From the NCBI RefSeq assembly GCF_964340395.1, contig NC_135561.1:21380986-21423485 (forward strand): a stretch of 42,500 bases of DNA, read 5' to 3'. Shown in pieces: positions 35,201-41,447 of this stretch (the stretch's first letter is position 1; each line of letters begins with the position of its first letter). A model generated the notes under the pieces. That model was not told the DNA's origin. It was given only the letters and a program-made list of their open reading frames with translations, and ran no database searches. Source of the DNA: Glandiceps talaboti (lineage: Eukaryota; Hemichordata; Enteropneusta; Spengelidae). The position numbers were made by a program, and so were the translations under genes.

Positions 35201-36958
35201 TGCAAGTTACAGTAACTTAACATCACATTACTTCCAGTTTGTGTTTCACTTTGGGTTTGGGAATTTAGCATAAACTGTAAACTCAGACAATCTAAGTTGA
35301 CTTATTGTTCATATGCTTCTATTCATGCTAAAATATCACTTGGAAAATTTCTGTAAGAACAGAATTATTCTGACTATTTCAATAAGCAAGAAGAGGTCTT
35401 AAAATCTATAAACATGAGTAATTTACAAATCGATTGGGACAACTACTTTCTAAAACCACTTGCTCCAAATCACTTGTACAATGCCTTTATTTTGAGTCAA
35501 GTTATACACATAAGGTTCAGAAATTGAACAGAAACAAAAATATAAAAATATAAAATATAAACTCATTTAAGTGGCACAAACTGAGTTTATAGGAGTTATT
35601 AAAAAGTGAAAGTATTAACTCTCATAAAACCTTGATTAAACTAATATACTACGAGTACAAGTTTAATTTCAATGCATGTTGTCTATGAGTCGACATTACC
35701 ATTGTCTTCTGGCATTGCCTATAGAACATTTGATAGCATAGCTGTGAATTTTCAACATTTTTAATGCATAATAAATTATGGGATCAAACTGTTTGTAACA
35801 TATCTAAATCAGGTTTGAGCTAAGTCTACTGTAAAGTGTAAATGATAAATATATCGTACTTCAGTAAGTAGAATACTGCAAGTATCAGTGTGTGTAACAA
35901 TTACACGACAAAAATAAACTAAACTTGTACCCACTTAATTATATAATGATTTTGATTGTTAATCAGCCTGTAAAATAGGGTAACTTTAAATAAAAATACT
36001 GCAACATTGTAACTGACTACATGTATATGATTGACTAGGTGGTAAACTGGACTGAGGGAGTACTATGTGCAAGTTAACAATAACAATTTCTTTTCAAATA
36101 GCAACTTGGCTTAATCACCTTGATGAACCAACATCCACCCTTTCAGAGTTTGGGCTCAAGATCATTACTAAATTTAAACCATGTTGGGGTAATAGTGGTT
36201 GATATTTGGATGTCAATATTTAAACACATAAACTGTGGTGGAAAACACGCGACTTGTTCACTTACACCATGGAAGTATAACCCACATGCTTACACCATGG
36301 GGGTACATGTAGGAAGGACTGTGTTTCTACATGTACCTCCATGCTTCATGTAAACTAGCTTCAAGACAACAACAGCTAAAACGAAAGTGAAACCAAGTAA
36401 ACCCATATATGAAAGTCATATGAATTTCTTTGGAAACTAAGGGACAGCTTGTGAGATAATGTGATGTGATTTACCAACATTCTGACGACCATGGTCAAAG
36501 TCGAAGGTATTGAATTGTTTGTATTCGAAGTGCGCATTTCACGGTTGACTCAACAGCAGTAGTACTGATCGATTATGAATGGCGGCTATGTGAACAAGGC
36601 AACGATCACGATCACGATCATTCACCATGCATACTTTCCAGTATGTTGAGTTAAAATATGTACAGTAAACCGACAGCTTATATCTACCTGAGTCTGTAAA
36701 TTTATAGTTGTTGATGAATTTCAAACATTCGTGTAGACCAGCGAATATCGTAAACTCTCCTCCGAAAGGGTTCTTACGGAAGGACAGGTCAAAAACGGCA
36801 CTGTCTGTCCTCTTCTCGCTCTTCCAATGTGCATAAGCCATAGTGATTTGGTACAAATCAGTGAGAAGGGGTTGAACCACTCCATTTTGATCTTCGTGAG
36901 ACGACAGTGCACTTGGCGATGATCTCACGGGCACTGGTGTGTGGTTCTGCGATGCCAT
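12598..36958 (-). CDS. NAPRT: Nicotinate phosphoribosyltransferase, 13 coding exons (whole gene)
   Basis: Joins exons 36958-36688, 35008-34798, 34121-33991, 31152-31037, 20500-20304, 20047-19907, 18515-18431, 17672-17592, 16968-16866, 14528-14443, 14074-14003, 13231-13124 and 12675-12598, giving 559 residues (human NAPRT is 538). The family makes nicotinate mononucleotide from nicotinate and PRPP with ATP hydrolysis, in the cytosol, as the first step of the Preiss-Handler NAD pathway. Visible motifs: PLLTDLYQ with Tyr36, [11 protein letters not shown] (184-194), GTHAHAF with the predicted phospho-accepting His228, RLDSGDL (333-339) and the GIGT phosphate loop (392-395). The C-terminus is [14 protein letters not shown]. 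Every junction is GT-AG and all phases agree. The first ATG follows an in-frame TAG at 36991-36989, with G at -3 and +4. There is no frameshift or missing motif, so it looks functional. Family assignment is near certain; exon borders were placed by hand. Confidence 0.96.
12850..13115. repeat. CATA / CA / poly-C microsatellite cluster in NAPRT intron 12
   Basis: (CATA)n with embedded (CA)n at 12850-12996, and C-rich CCCCCCCCCTCCCCCC then (CA)n at 13072-13115. The cluster occupies most of the 448-bp intron and ends within 10 bp of the exon 12 donor. Confidence 0.9.
13124..13231 (-). CDS. NAPRT: NAPRT exon 12
   Basis: Acceptor TAACACCAG|ATT, donor TACAAG|GTAAAC (phase 0), 36 codons. Codes for [20 protein letters not shown] and [16 protein letters not shown], the family's C-terminal helical region. 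The donor abuts a CA/poly-C microsatellite that starts within 10 bp. Confidence 0.93.
13400..13460. repeat. (AC)30 dinucleotide repeat in NAPRT intron 11
   Basis: Uninterrupted CA/TG run of about 61 bp. On the transcribed strand this is a (TG)n tract. Confidence 0.95.
14003..14074 (-). CDS. NAPRT: NAPRT exon 11
   Basis: Acceptor CCTCGACAG|GAG, donor GGAAAG|GTATGA (phase 0). Codes for [20 protein letters not shown], continuing HPFE-ESKRAYV. A second in-frame AG lies 30 bp upstream (TTTGTAG at about 14105-14111). It would add 10 residues, [11 protein letters not shown] chose the inner site because it restores the HPFEESKRAYV continuity I recall for vertebrate NAPRT. Confidence 0.9.
14443..14528 (-). 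CDS. NAPRT: NAPRT exon 10
   Basis: Acceptor TCCTGACAG|GAC, donor TTTGAG|GTAAGT (phase 0). Codes for [20 protein letters not shown] and VLCRHPFE, matching the family's D-M--EDE--P--G-- region followed by HPFE. Confidence 0.94.
14992..16761. repeat. 34-bp minisatellite, about 52 copies, in NAPRT intron 9
   Basis: The plus-strand unit is TACTAGGTAGATAGTACCCA + CTTACCACCCTACT (34 bp). The array fills 76% of the 2337-bp intron. About 15 units carry CTGACC or CTGATC instead of CTTACC, clustered at 15.5-16.05 kb. A few units have a 4-bp gain (CTTTATACC). In the sense (minus) RNA each unit carries GTAAGT twice, TACTATC, and CTACCTAG. Direct repeats without spacers. Confidence 0.97.
16866..16968 (-). 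CDS. NAPRT: NAPRT exon 9
   Basis: Acceptor TATTTACAG|CTA, donor GATGATG|GTAAGG (phase 1). Codes for [20 protein letters not shown] and [14 protein letters not shown]. The conserved RMKLS-D-EK-TLPG block is intact. The donor lies about 100 bp from the edge of the 34-bp minisatellite in intron 9. Confidence 0.95.
17592..17672 (-). CDS. NAPRT: NAPRT exon 8 (GIGT loop)
   Basis: Acceptor ATTACTAG|GGT, donor TTCAAG|GTAAGA (phase 0), exactly 27 codons. Codes for [20 protein letters not shown] and ALGCVFK. GIGT binds the ribose 5-phosphate in type II phosphoribosyltransferases. Confidence 0.95.
17915..18150. mobile_element. Fold-back element in NAPRT intron 7
   Basis: Left arm GGTACTCAGGGGTGTTTGCA...GCAGTGTTTTCTACTGCACT (about 17957-18010) pairs imperfectly with the right arm GAATACTGCAAGCACTCATG and CAAATACCCCTAAGTACACC (about 18046-18085). 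Outer parts (AACAGAAC.. / ..GTTCTGTC) pair over another 50 bp or so. Small spacer. No coding content. Confidence 0.6.
18431..18515 (-). CDS. NAPRT: NAPRT exon 7
   Basis: Acceptor TTTTCAG|A, donor CAACAA|GTAAGT (phase 0). Codes for [20 protein letters not shown] and LYSLNQQ. The [10 protein letters not shown] strand-turn corresponds to IVVSNNIDEE in the human protein. Confidence 0.94.
18820..19202. mobile_element. MITE with GGCCTAA terminal inverted repeats (NAPRT intron 6)
   Basis: 383 bp. The left end GGCCTAAAAAAAAATTGTTT, then GGTTCC, matches the reverse complement of the right end GGCCTAACAAAACAATTGTG, then TGGTTCC. The inverted repeats are about 27 bp. CGACCCCACCTA (left) and GTACCCCGCCTA (right) are also shared, but in direct orientation. 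The 67-codon minus frame inside has no recognised domain. No clear target duplication. Confidence 0.7.
19907..20047 (-). CDS. NAPRT: NAPRT exon 6 (RLDSGDL)
   Basis: Acceptor CATTTCAG|GAGTGG, donor GACAA|GTAAGT (phase 2). Codes for [20 protein letters not shown] and [14 protein letters not shown]. The RLDSGDL motif is the family signature, with Asp335 and Asp338 in the substrate pocket. Intron 5 on its 5' side is only 256 bp, the shortest in the gene. Confidence 0.96.
20229..20259. repeat. Short tandem repeat near exon 5 donor
   Basis: GTAGGATT repeated three times at 10-bp spacing (TGTAGGATTG), inside the 256-bp intron 5. Confidence 0.7.
20304..20500 (-). CDS. NAPRT: NAPRT exon 5
   Basis: Acceptor CCTGATAG|ATG, donor CTTAG|GTATGG (phase 2). 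Starts MLQPADKS, equivalent to the variable ML-PA linker of vertebrate NAPRT, then helix [27 protein letters not shown] and LVDTYDVL. The ATG at the exon start is an internal Met, not a translation start. A microsatellite begins about 40 bp upstream in intron 4. Confidence 0.95.
20540..20765. repeat. TG / TATG / TACATG microsatellite in intron 4
   Basis: (TG)n at about 20580-20602, (TATG)n at about 20660-20692, and ACATGTATATGTATG motifs. It begins about 40 bp upstream of the exon 5 acceptor in the sense direction, so the exon's polypyrimidine tract sits against it. Confidence 0.9.
21164..21335. mobile_element. Diverged partial copy of the TTAA-flanked element in intron 4
   Basis: AGGGAACACCACTCCAG, TTTTCATAAAATTTGGGTTC, GAGAATCATTTCATG and ATGTGATTGCCTAGGAACA run collinear with the left arm of the element at 22361-22918. 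No matching right arm seen, so solo or decayed. Confidence 0.45.
22361..22918. mobile_element. TTAA-flanked fold-back element in intron 4
   Basis: TTAA at 22361-22364 is followed by AGGGGAATACCACT. The right end GTGTTATTCCCT is followed by TTAA at 22915-22918. The arms (about 22365-22545 and 22745-22914) share AAGAAACATCAAGTTGTGCC-like sequence and CATGGGAGTCAGCAG (inverted CTGCTGACTCCCAT). The TTAA target and long inverted arms suggest a piggyBac-type non-autonomous element. No transposase inside. Confidence 0.6.
23525..23860. repeat. Large TATG/TG microsatellite in intron 4
   Basis: About 335 bp of (TATG)n interrupted by (TG)n blocks, flanked by (TCTG)n at 23498-23522. Six-frame translations ([16 protein letters not shown]) are pure repeat artefacts. 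Confidence 0.97.
24034..24068. repeat. CATT/CATC short tandem repeat
   Basis: (CATT)n turning into (CATC)n, about 35 bp, in intron 4. Confidence 0.85.
25268..25390. repeat. Imperfect hairpin, about 120 bp
   Basis: GGTGGATCTGCACTAT pairs with TTAGTGCAGAACAACC, and CATTGGCTGATG with TATCAGCCAATG. Likely a small decayed inverted-repeat element. Confidence 0.4.
25905..26182. repeat. Tandem repeat of about 66 bp, four copies
   Basis: The unit includes TTGTCTTTTGAACACACTCA, GCCTTTGCTTACTTCA and CCCATAATACCCCCTAACTT. One copy contains a partial internal duplication (CTTCATACCCAGTCCTTCAT). Confidence 0.85.
26900..27028. repeat. 43-bp tandem repeat, three copies
   Basis: The unit starts ACATTACAGTGTAAAACTGT and ends TGAATACAAGT. 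The copies are identical, so recently amplified. ACAGT...ACTGT makes a dyad in each unit. Confidence 0.95.
27440..27522. repeat. About 26-bp tandem repeat
   Basis: TATCAAAGATATGACAGTTA repeated about three times, with the last copy diverged (TTAAAGATGTAACAGTTA). Confidence 0.7.
28155..28594. repeat. 88-bp tandem repeat, five copies
   Basis: Units start at 28155, 28243, 28331, 28419 and 28507, exactly 88 bp apart, with TATTGTTGGTATGCAGGCTA at each start. Very few substitutions. Followed by a 25-bp duplication (TATTGACCTACATTGTATGA) at about 28576-28632. Confidence 0.95.
28909..29057. mobile_element. Fold-back MITE with TAATCTCCCGGTATT ends
   Basis: About 149 bp. The left end ATAATCTCCCGGTATT pairs with AATACCGGGAGATTAT at the right end. 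Inner GAATGAGTGCTACGTCATC pairs with GATGGCGTAGCACGAATGAG, and ATGATTCCCCTCATGTC with GACATGGGGAATCAT. Confidence 0.65.
29058..29966. mobile_element. Region bounded by ATACATAGACCC inverted repeats
   Basis: TTTATTATATACATAGACCC (about 29061) recurs inverted as GGGTCTATGTATACAATAAA (about 29939). Just inside the right end is a 27-bp perfect hairpin arm pair (29861-29887 and 29898-29924, core TGACGT). Could be one composite insertion together with the adjacent MITE. A 75-codon minus frame inside is unrecognised. Confidence 0.4.
29231..29272. repeat. (CTA)n trinucleotide repeat
   Basis: About 13 CTA units in intron 4. Confidence 0.9.
30753..30766. repeat. Poly-C run (C14)
   Basis: Uninterrupted C14. 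The sense strand of NAPRT intron 4 therefore carries G14. Confidence 0.9.
31037..31152 (-). CDS. NAPRT: NAPRT exon 4 (catalytic His)
   Basis: Acceptor CTCCTTCAG|GA, donor AACAAG|GTAGGT (phase 0). Codes for [19 protein letters not shown], then [10 protein letters not shown]. His228 in AHAF aligns with the His that is autophosphorylated during ATP-coupled turnover in this family. The 10.5 kb intron 4 follows directly. Confidence 0.95.
31373..31913. mobile_element. piggyBac-like MITE with TTAA target duplication (NAPRT intron 3)
   Basis: TTAA (31373-31376) then CCCTCTTC; the right end is GAAGAGGG then TTAA (31910-31913). The element is 533 bp between the TTAA copies. TTAA duplication plus CCC-starting terminal repeats is diagnostic of the piggyBac superfamily. 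A G11 run lies at 31847-31857. Internal frames (105 and 68 codons) show no DDE transposase motif, so it is non-autonomous. It ends about 220 bp from exon 4. Confidence 0.65.
32466..32824. mobile_element. Long-armed fold-back element (NAPRT intron 3)
   Basis: Arms of about 140 bp (32466-32605 and 32681-32824). The left ACAACCGACAACAGGCAAGT, GGGACTTGTT, CAGCATGTTGAACTGCAGAG and TATTTCATGGTTTGATATGA pair with right-arm TATCAAACCATGAAATATAA, CTGCTGTTCCAACATGTTGT, AACAAGTCCC and TGTCGGTGGTTGTA. A spacer of about 75 bp contains GAATGTGAGCTATCAAAAGG. A related copy starts at 42238. Confidence 0.75.
33991..34121 (-). CDS. NAPRT: NAPRT exon 3
   Basis: Acceptor CTTTGTAG|T, donor TTGGAG|GTAGGG (phase 1). 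Codes for [10 protein letters not shown], then [18 protein letters not shown]. The RRAQG segment contains the Arg expected to contact the nicotinate carboxylate and the phosphates. This stretch alone identifies NAPRT rather than NAMPT. Confidence 0.96.
34546..34719. repeat. 86-bp tandem duplication (NAPRT intron 2)
   Basis: CGTGGGACATTTAGCACTCT starts at 34546 and again at 34632. The two copies are nearly identical (GAGGTG/GAGATG; TTACATTAC/TTACAGTAC). Confidence 0.95.
34798..35008 (-). CDS. NAPRT: NAPRT exon 2
   Basis: Acceptor TCTCTCCAG|AT, donor GCTAG|GTAAAT (phase 2). Codes for [17 protein letters not shown] through [22 protein letters not shown] to the conserved [15 protein letters not shown] helix. 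The PEGS and VQLLET blocks match the NAPRT/NAMPT-type phosphoribosyltransferase fold. Confidence 0.95.
35009..36687 (-). other. NAPRT intron 1
   Basis: 1679 bp, AT-rich. Includes a small hairpin at 36287-36345 (GGGGGTACATGTAGGAA against TTCTACATGTACCTCC). No other feature recognised. Confidence 0.6.
36688..36958 (-). CDS. NAPRT: NAPRT exon 1 (residues 1-90, start codon)
   Basis: Begins [10 protein letters not shown], a low-complexity Ser/Pro-rich leader of about 29 residues not conserved in the family. The conserved [16 protein letters not shown] block then supplies Tyr36, equivalent to the substrate-stacking Tyr near the N-terminus of the human enzyme. [13 protein letters not shown] follows. 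The exon ends ACTCAG|GTAGAT in phase 1. The leader shows no obvious mitochondrial or secretory signal, which fits a cytosolic enzyme. In-frame TAG 33 nt upstream supports this ATG. Confidence 0.95.
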
Positions 36959-37290
36959 AGCTATCCTCTGTCTGTAAACACTTGTGTCCTACCTATACCG
37001 TGCTGTACCGAATGCCTAAAATACGTTTTTAGACTATACATTCGTCGTAAACAGACATGCGTTTTGACTTTCCGTATTAGTTTTAATTTTGTAACAAATT
37101 GTATTTAAATAATTTTGTTTAAATAAGATTAATTATACCCATCAATTTAATTTTTTTCCCATTGTCTTTCTGTTCTAGTTACGAACTTTGGTCTATTATT
37201 TACGCGATTTAGAGATCGTCCTGTCGTTCATGTCCAGGCAAGTCGACTTGCGCCTCCCCACGTCGTGTCGGGATTTTCACGCGTTACATT
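36959..37290 (-). promoter_or_regulatory. NAPRT 5' UTR and probable core promoter region
   Basis: Contains the in-frame stop at 36991-36989. At 37200-37290 there is a CpG-richer stretch (TACGCGA, TCGTCC, CACGTCGTGTCGG, CACGCGTTAC) that stands out from the AT-rich surroundings. No clear TATA box is seen at a useful distance. The transcription start cannot be placed from sequence. Confidence 0.3.
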
Positions 37291-37369
37291 TTTCAGGGGT
37301 TAGAGCATATAGGTTATTATATTTATGAAAAAATAAACACATACGGCTGCTTTCCACAAAAACTTGTTA

Positions 37370-37456
37370 GGGGGGGGGGGGGCGGCGGGAGATTTTTTTT
37401 TTGGGGGGGGGGGCTTGAAAATATATGGATAGTGTGTGTGTGTGGGGGGGGGGGGG
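37370..37456 (+). repeat. Cluster of oligo-G runs (G4-forming potential)
   Basis: G13 at 37370-37382 followed by GGCGGCGGG-type sequence, G11 at 37403-37413 and G13 at 37444-37456 after a TG run. Another GGGGGTACCTGAAA copy follows at 37480. Lies between the two divergent genes, about 400 bp upstream of the NAPRT start. Confidence 0.85.
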
Positions 37457-37459
37457 TAC

Positions 37460-38107
37460 CTGAAACATGTTATGGGTTGTGGGGGTACCTGAAAATAAAT
37501 TTACATCATGACTTTTCAAACATGGGAAAATAAGCTTTTAAAATGTCGGTTGAGGTAAATAGAAATAGAGTCATCTTACTACCAAATCAGATTGCCGGAC
37601 TATACAGTTTCAATTAGGCGGCATGATGGTTTCCATACAAGGTTATCCCACTATTAACATAAATCAATATCACTGTTGGCTGTGAGGAAAATTGTTCAAA
37701 CACAAAATTGTTTATTTGTGTTCATATTGACATAAAATGAACATTCCATGTGTGCACAAACAGTGTCGGTATTTAGTTTGTGTAATTCGTAACAAAACCC
37801 GTAATTTTGAGATGAAAAAAAAAATAAAAAATAAAAAATAAACCATCATGTCACGTAATTAAAACTCTATAGTCACTCTGATTTGGTAGTAACTTGTCAC
37901 GTATATTTGACCATATATTTCAACGTCTGTTTTATTGTATATTAGACGAAAGAAACAAGAAATATCTAAAGTTTGCTTTTGACAGTTCAGAAAGCCGCGC
38001 ACACACACAGCCCACCAAAAATGAATAAGCTAATATCTAACAACATTTAAAACCCATTACACTAGGATAGTGTGAATGTGTGTTTTGATTTGATATTTTA
38101 TTTTATC
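37460..38107. other. Divergent intergenic spacer
   Basis: AT-rich, with an AAAAATAAA run at 37816-37842. No gene or recognised element. Confidence 0.4.
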
Positions 38108-38240
38108 TAGTGAGAGGAGACTGTAAGATACGTCGGTGTCGCTCCGCCCTCACCGGCCTGTGAGAGGAGTTGAGTGATGTCTGGAGGCCGGTGAGGGCGC
38201 CCCTTCACTTCGTACCTGCTGTCACTCTTACACGTCCCAT
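38108..38240. mobile_element. GC-rich hairpin element
   Basis: CGCCCTCACCGGCCT (38145-38159) and its perfect reverse complement AGGCCGGTGAGGGCG (38185-38199) form a 15-bp stem. Weaker pairing continues outward (CTGTAAGA.. / ..TCTTACAC). TGAGAGGAG is directly repeated at 38111 and 38161. Its GC content contrasts sharply with the surroundings. Confidence 0.55.
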
Positions 38241-39129
38241 AGCAACAATGTTTCACCATGTCGATTATCACTAAATACTATTTTGTACGGGCTGGATTAC
38301 TTCGGATATTGTCGACAAGTAGCAGATGACAACACTTTGTGGATTACGCAAACAAATTCGCTGACTTTGTCCGAGTTTGAGTGACGTCAACACAGGTTGT
38401 ATTACGTGATCCTGAAACCCGCAAATCATCTATTTGTTGACTCTTGATTAATTTGAAACAGAATGTCCAGGTGATTCAATGTAGTATACAGGGAGAGGTG
38501 GGATGATCCTGCTGATGACAGGCCTTTGATTTGATAAACTGCGCAGATCACAATGACCCATTGACAATGTGTAGTAACCTTTTCTTCTATGCATTGATAC
38601 GGTATGACCCGCACGAGCTCGATCAGGCACTTGAGGCAATCTGTATATGTACATCACTATTGCTTTTAGTAATTATTGTAGAACATACACTACAAAAATA
38701 ATACAATACGATCAGATTTATTCAAGCGCACGTGTGCTATCGTATTTCCAATAGTAAAATTTATATATGTTCCAATCTCAAAGAAACGTAACGCCGAATG
38801 GGGTAGTAGTAGGCCGATGTTATTGTTTCCCAGGTAACTGCACTCCCCATTAGCCTGTACTAAAACTAAAATACTGCCAAGATTTTAAAAACGAAAGAGC
38901 CATAGATTAGAATCGAATAAAGCGCATCATGTCTTATATACTACTACTATAAATTTTTAAACCACGTTCTACTCTCGTCAAGTCGATTTCATGTAAGGAA
39001 GTATATATAATGGAAGTGACAGTGTGAAATAAAAAAGCTGTTCAAAGTTCAGAGGTCTCTATACCATATATGAAATATAATCGTATACTTCAACTTGTGT
39101 TTAATCAATAACACGGAAGTAACCCAGTT

Positions 39130-39317
39130 GCAGTACTAGTGTGTAGGTTGTTTCCTTATTTCTCCTAGTCCACATCGCAGTACTAGTGTGTAGGTTGTTT
39201 CCTTATTTCTCCTAGTCCACATTGCAGTACTAGTGTGTAGGCTGTTTCCTTATTTCTCCTAGTCCACATTGCAGTACTAGTGTGTAGGTTGTTTCCTTAT
39301 TTCTCCTAGTCCACATT
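39130..39317. repeat. 47-bp tandem repeat, four copies, upstream of the secreted-protein gene
   Basis: Units start at 39130, 39177, 39224 and 39271, each GCAGTACTAGTGTGTAGGTT followed by GTTTCCTTATTTCTCCTAGT. Almost no divergence. The array ends 100 bp before ATG 39417 and 147 bp before ATG 39465, so it lies in the likely promoter or 5' UTR. Confidence 0.95.
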
Positions 39318-39416
39318 CCCTGAGACTGTGTCAGATCTGATAGGACGGCTAGACACTTCTCTCCCGAATATTGCACACTTTCTCTGGATAGAATCACTGC
39401 TGAACCACCAGCAAAT

Positions 39417-39510
39417 ATGTACATGTTTACACATCAAGGTAGATTTGTTGAGAATCTAGATCTGATGTCTGTTTTATCTCTCCTGGTGTTAATTGTTCAA
39501 TTTGGAAATG
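39417..39510 (+). CDS. Exon 1 of a probable secreted protein (signal peptide)
   Basis: The frame opens at ATG 39417 (MYMF) and has a second in-frame ATG at 39465. From the second Met the product reads MSVLSLLLVLIVQFGNG, a classic cleavable signal peptide: a hydrophobic core of about 12 residues, then small or polar residues. The exon ends AAATG|GTAAGT (phase 1). The 39465 Met is the likelier start; the stretch before it would then be 5' UTR. It is transcribed away from NAPRT, with start codons 2.46 kb apart. The protein is not identified. Confidence 0.45.
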
Positions 39511-40727
39511 GTAAGTACCCACCGTTTGATAGATTTCCATTAAAGTTTTCGACAAAAGCGGAAGCTATCCATTTTGTTTGTTAGGGTATTCAATTCACTA
39601 CAAATTTGATTTTCTCTTTTCTTTGCAAACCTTGCACCACGGAGGACACGGAATTGAATTATTCGCGTATACGTACACACATGTAAGTCATGCAAAGTTT
39701 ATCAGCCGTTCATTTTCGTGCAATTTCAAATTAGGGGCCTAATTCCATAATACATTGCTGAGACGGAAATTGACTTTCATACTTCTCGAAATATTACACT
39801 TTCTTGCAACTTTTAGTCTAATTCCTAACATTATAGACATTTTATTATGCAATATTTTGAAAATAGAATCAGAAGTTGGCTAATTTTGTGAATGTGTATA
39901 ATTATCACATTTCCTGTCACATTTTTATTTTTGCTCTGCTTCCGGGTCAGGTCTTGGTTTCCTGACTTAACTTGCCAGAGTTACCTACGGTACCACAGCT
40001 TAAACCCTTCTTTTGTAGTGTCCTGGCCTATAATTTCAATCCAACGTCGTTGATGACAGGACAGTAACACCATACATGTACCCATGATTCCAAAAGGACA
40101 ATTCTTATTCATTCAGATATTTTTCACCACAAATGTTCTTAAAAAGTGCAATTTGATTCATTTTTTTTTCACATTTACGATATGTGTCGTCACGCTCTGA
40201 TGAATGTCATTTTTAACCCGTTGTTTATAAAATTAAAAATGCTATTAAGATAGAAACCTTTAACTTCCCTACCAGCAAAAGTCTCCATAAATATCCCAGG
40301 GAAGTTATTTATAGATGTTTTTGTAAAGAATAATAACCAAGGGGAATTTCGCGTGCATATAATATAACGTGTGTGATCACGTACGTCCTACAGTTATATG
40401 GTTATGAGGCCGCCATGTTATAAAGCACCGCGACATGAAAATTATATGATTTTCTAAACTAAATAAACAGACGTGTAATTTATGGCCACAAATCAACTTC
40501 CTTTAGAGAACGAATACTATTACTTCAGTAAGTAGAATAATTGACCGAAGGTGTCACTTAAAACAGAAATGAAAGACAAAAAGAATAATAAAAGTATTAC
40601 TTCAAATCAGGCAAAAAGACCGTTGGCAAGCAGACGGTCGTGATCAGTCAGTTAGTCAGTCAATCAATCAGACAGACAGACAGACAGACAGACAGACACA
40701 CACACACACACACAGACACAGACACAG

Positions 40728-40758
<31 letters not shown>

Positions 40759-41306
40759 TGGACGTATAGATACACCTTCAATGACAGAACTGCCCTATAT
40801 AAAGAGGATTATGGCTAATCTATGCAAATGCGGGAAATTCAAACTGCTGTACAGAGCACTAGCTTCTGGGTGTTGTTTTCAGCATTTTTTCTGTGCTCCG
40901 AGAAACACACAGGTCATGTATCATGTACAAATTGTTTGTGAATGTCGTAGGATGGTAACTTGATACACAAACTAGTTGCAAATCAGTCTGTTTGTTTCAC
41001 AGAATGAAATAACCTTTCCAAATGAGACAAATTCCCCTGCAAACAGCTGCTTAGATTGTGTGTACATGTCATTCAGGATTATTCAAATATGTGGCATTTG
41101 CACGTGAAAAACCCAGATATAGGGAATGTTTATATTTTGGTGATTACTTGCCAGTGAGTCATCACAAGTTCTCCACCTCCAAATATACAGTCAGTCATAT
41201 GCAAAATAGGGTCCCAGGCGCCGGCAGTTGTCTGTTTAAACTAAAATCTCATCATCAAGGTGGAATCTAACATTCATGCATATAATTTTATTTTACTTCA
41301 TTGCAG
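39511..41306 (+). other. Intron 1 of the probable secreted-protein gene
   Basis: 1796 bp with GT-AG ends. Contains (GACA)n then (CA)n at 40670-40756. No other exon recognised inside. Confidence 0.35.
40665..40756. repeat. GACA / CA microsatellite
   Basis: (GACA)n from about 40672, then (CA)n with GACACA interruptions to about 40756. The 107-codon frame crossing it is not a gene. Confidence 0.9.
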
Positions 41307-41374
41307 CGTCTGTTGATGTCAATACTAGTTGTATCGCCAATGGTACGAAGGAGTTGGCAGTTAAAATACCAGAG
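41307..41374 (+). CDS. Exon 2 of the probable secreted protein
   Basis: Acceptor TTCATTGCAG|CG with a T-rich tract; donor CCAGAG|GTAATT. In phase with the preceding exon it codes for ASVDVNTSCIANGTKELAVK, then IPE. The first residues complete a plausible signal-cleavage site. There are two N-glycosylation sequons (NTS, NGT) and one Cys. The C-x(n)-L-x-V-x-I-P pattern is loosely like the first strand of a ZP domain, but this is too short to assign. Later exons probably lie beyond 42500. Confidence 0.42.
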
Positions 41375-41426
41375 GTAATTTTTAGCATTACTGAACTGAG
41401 GTTCAGTATTCTCAGTCATTGTGAAA

Positions 41427-41447
41427 CGCGCGCGCGCGCGCGCGCGC
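41427..41447. repeat. (CG)n dinucleotide run
   Basis: 21 bp of alternating CG, then a TTGTGTGTATG run. This is the strongest Z-DNA-prone sequence in the window, 53 bp past the exon 2 donor. Confidence 0.95.
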
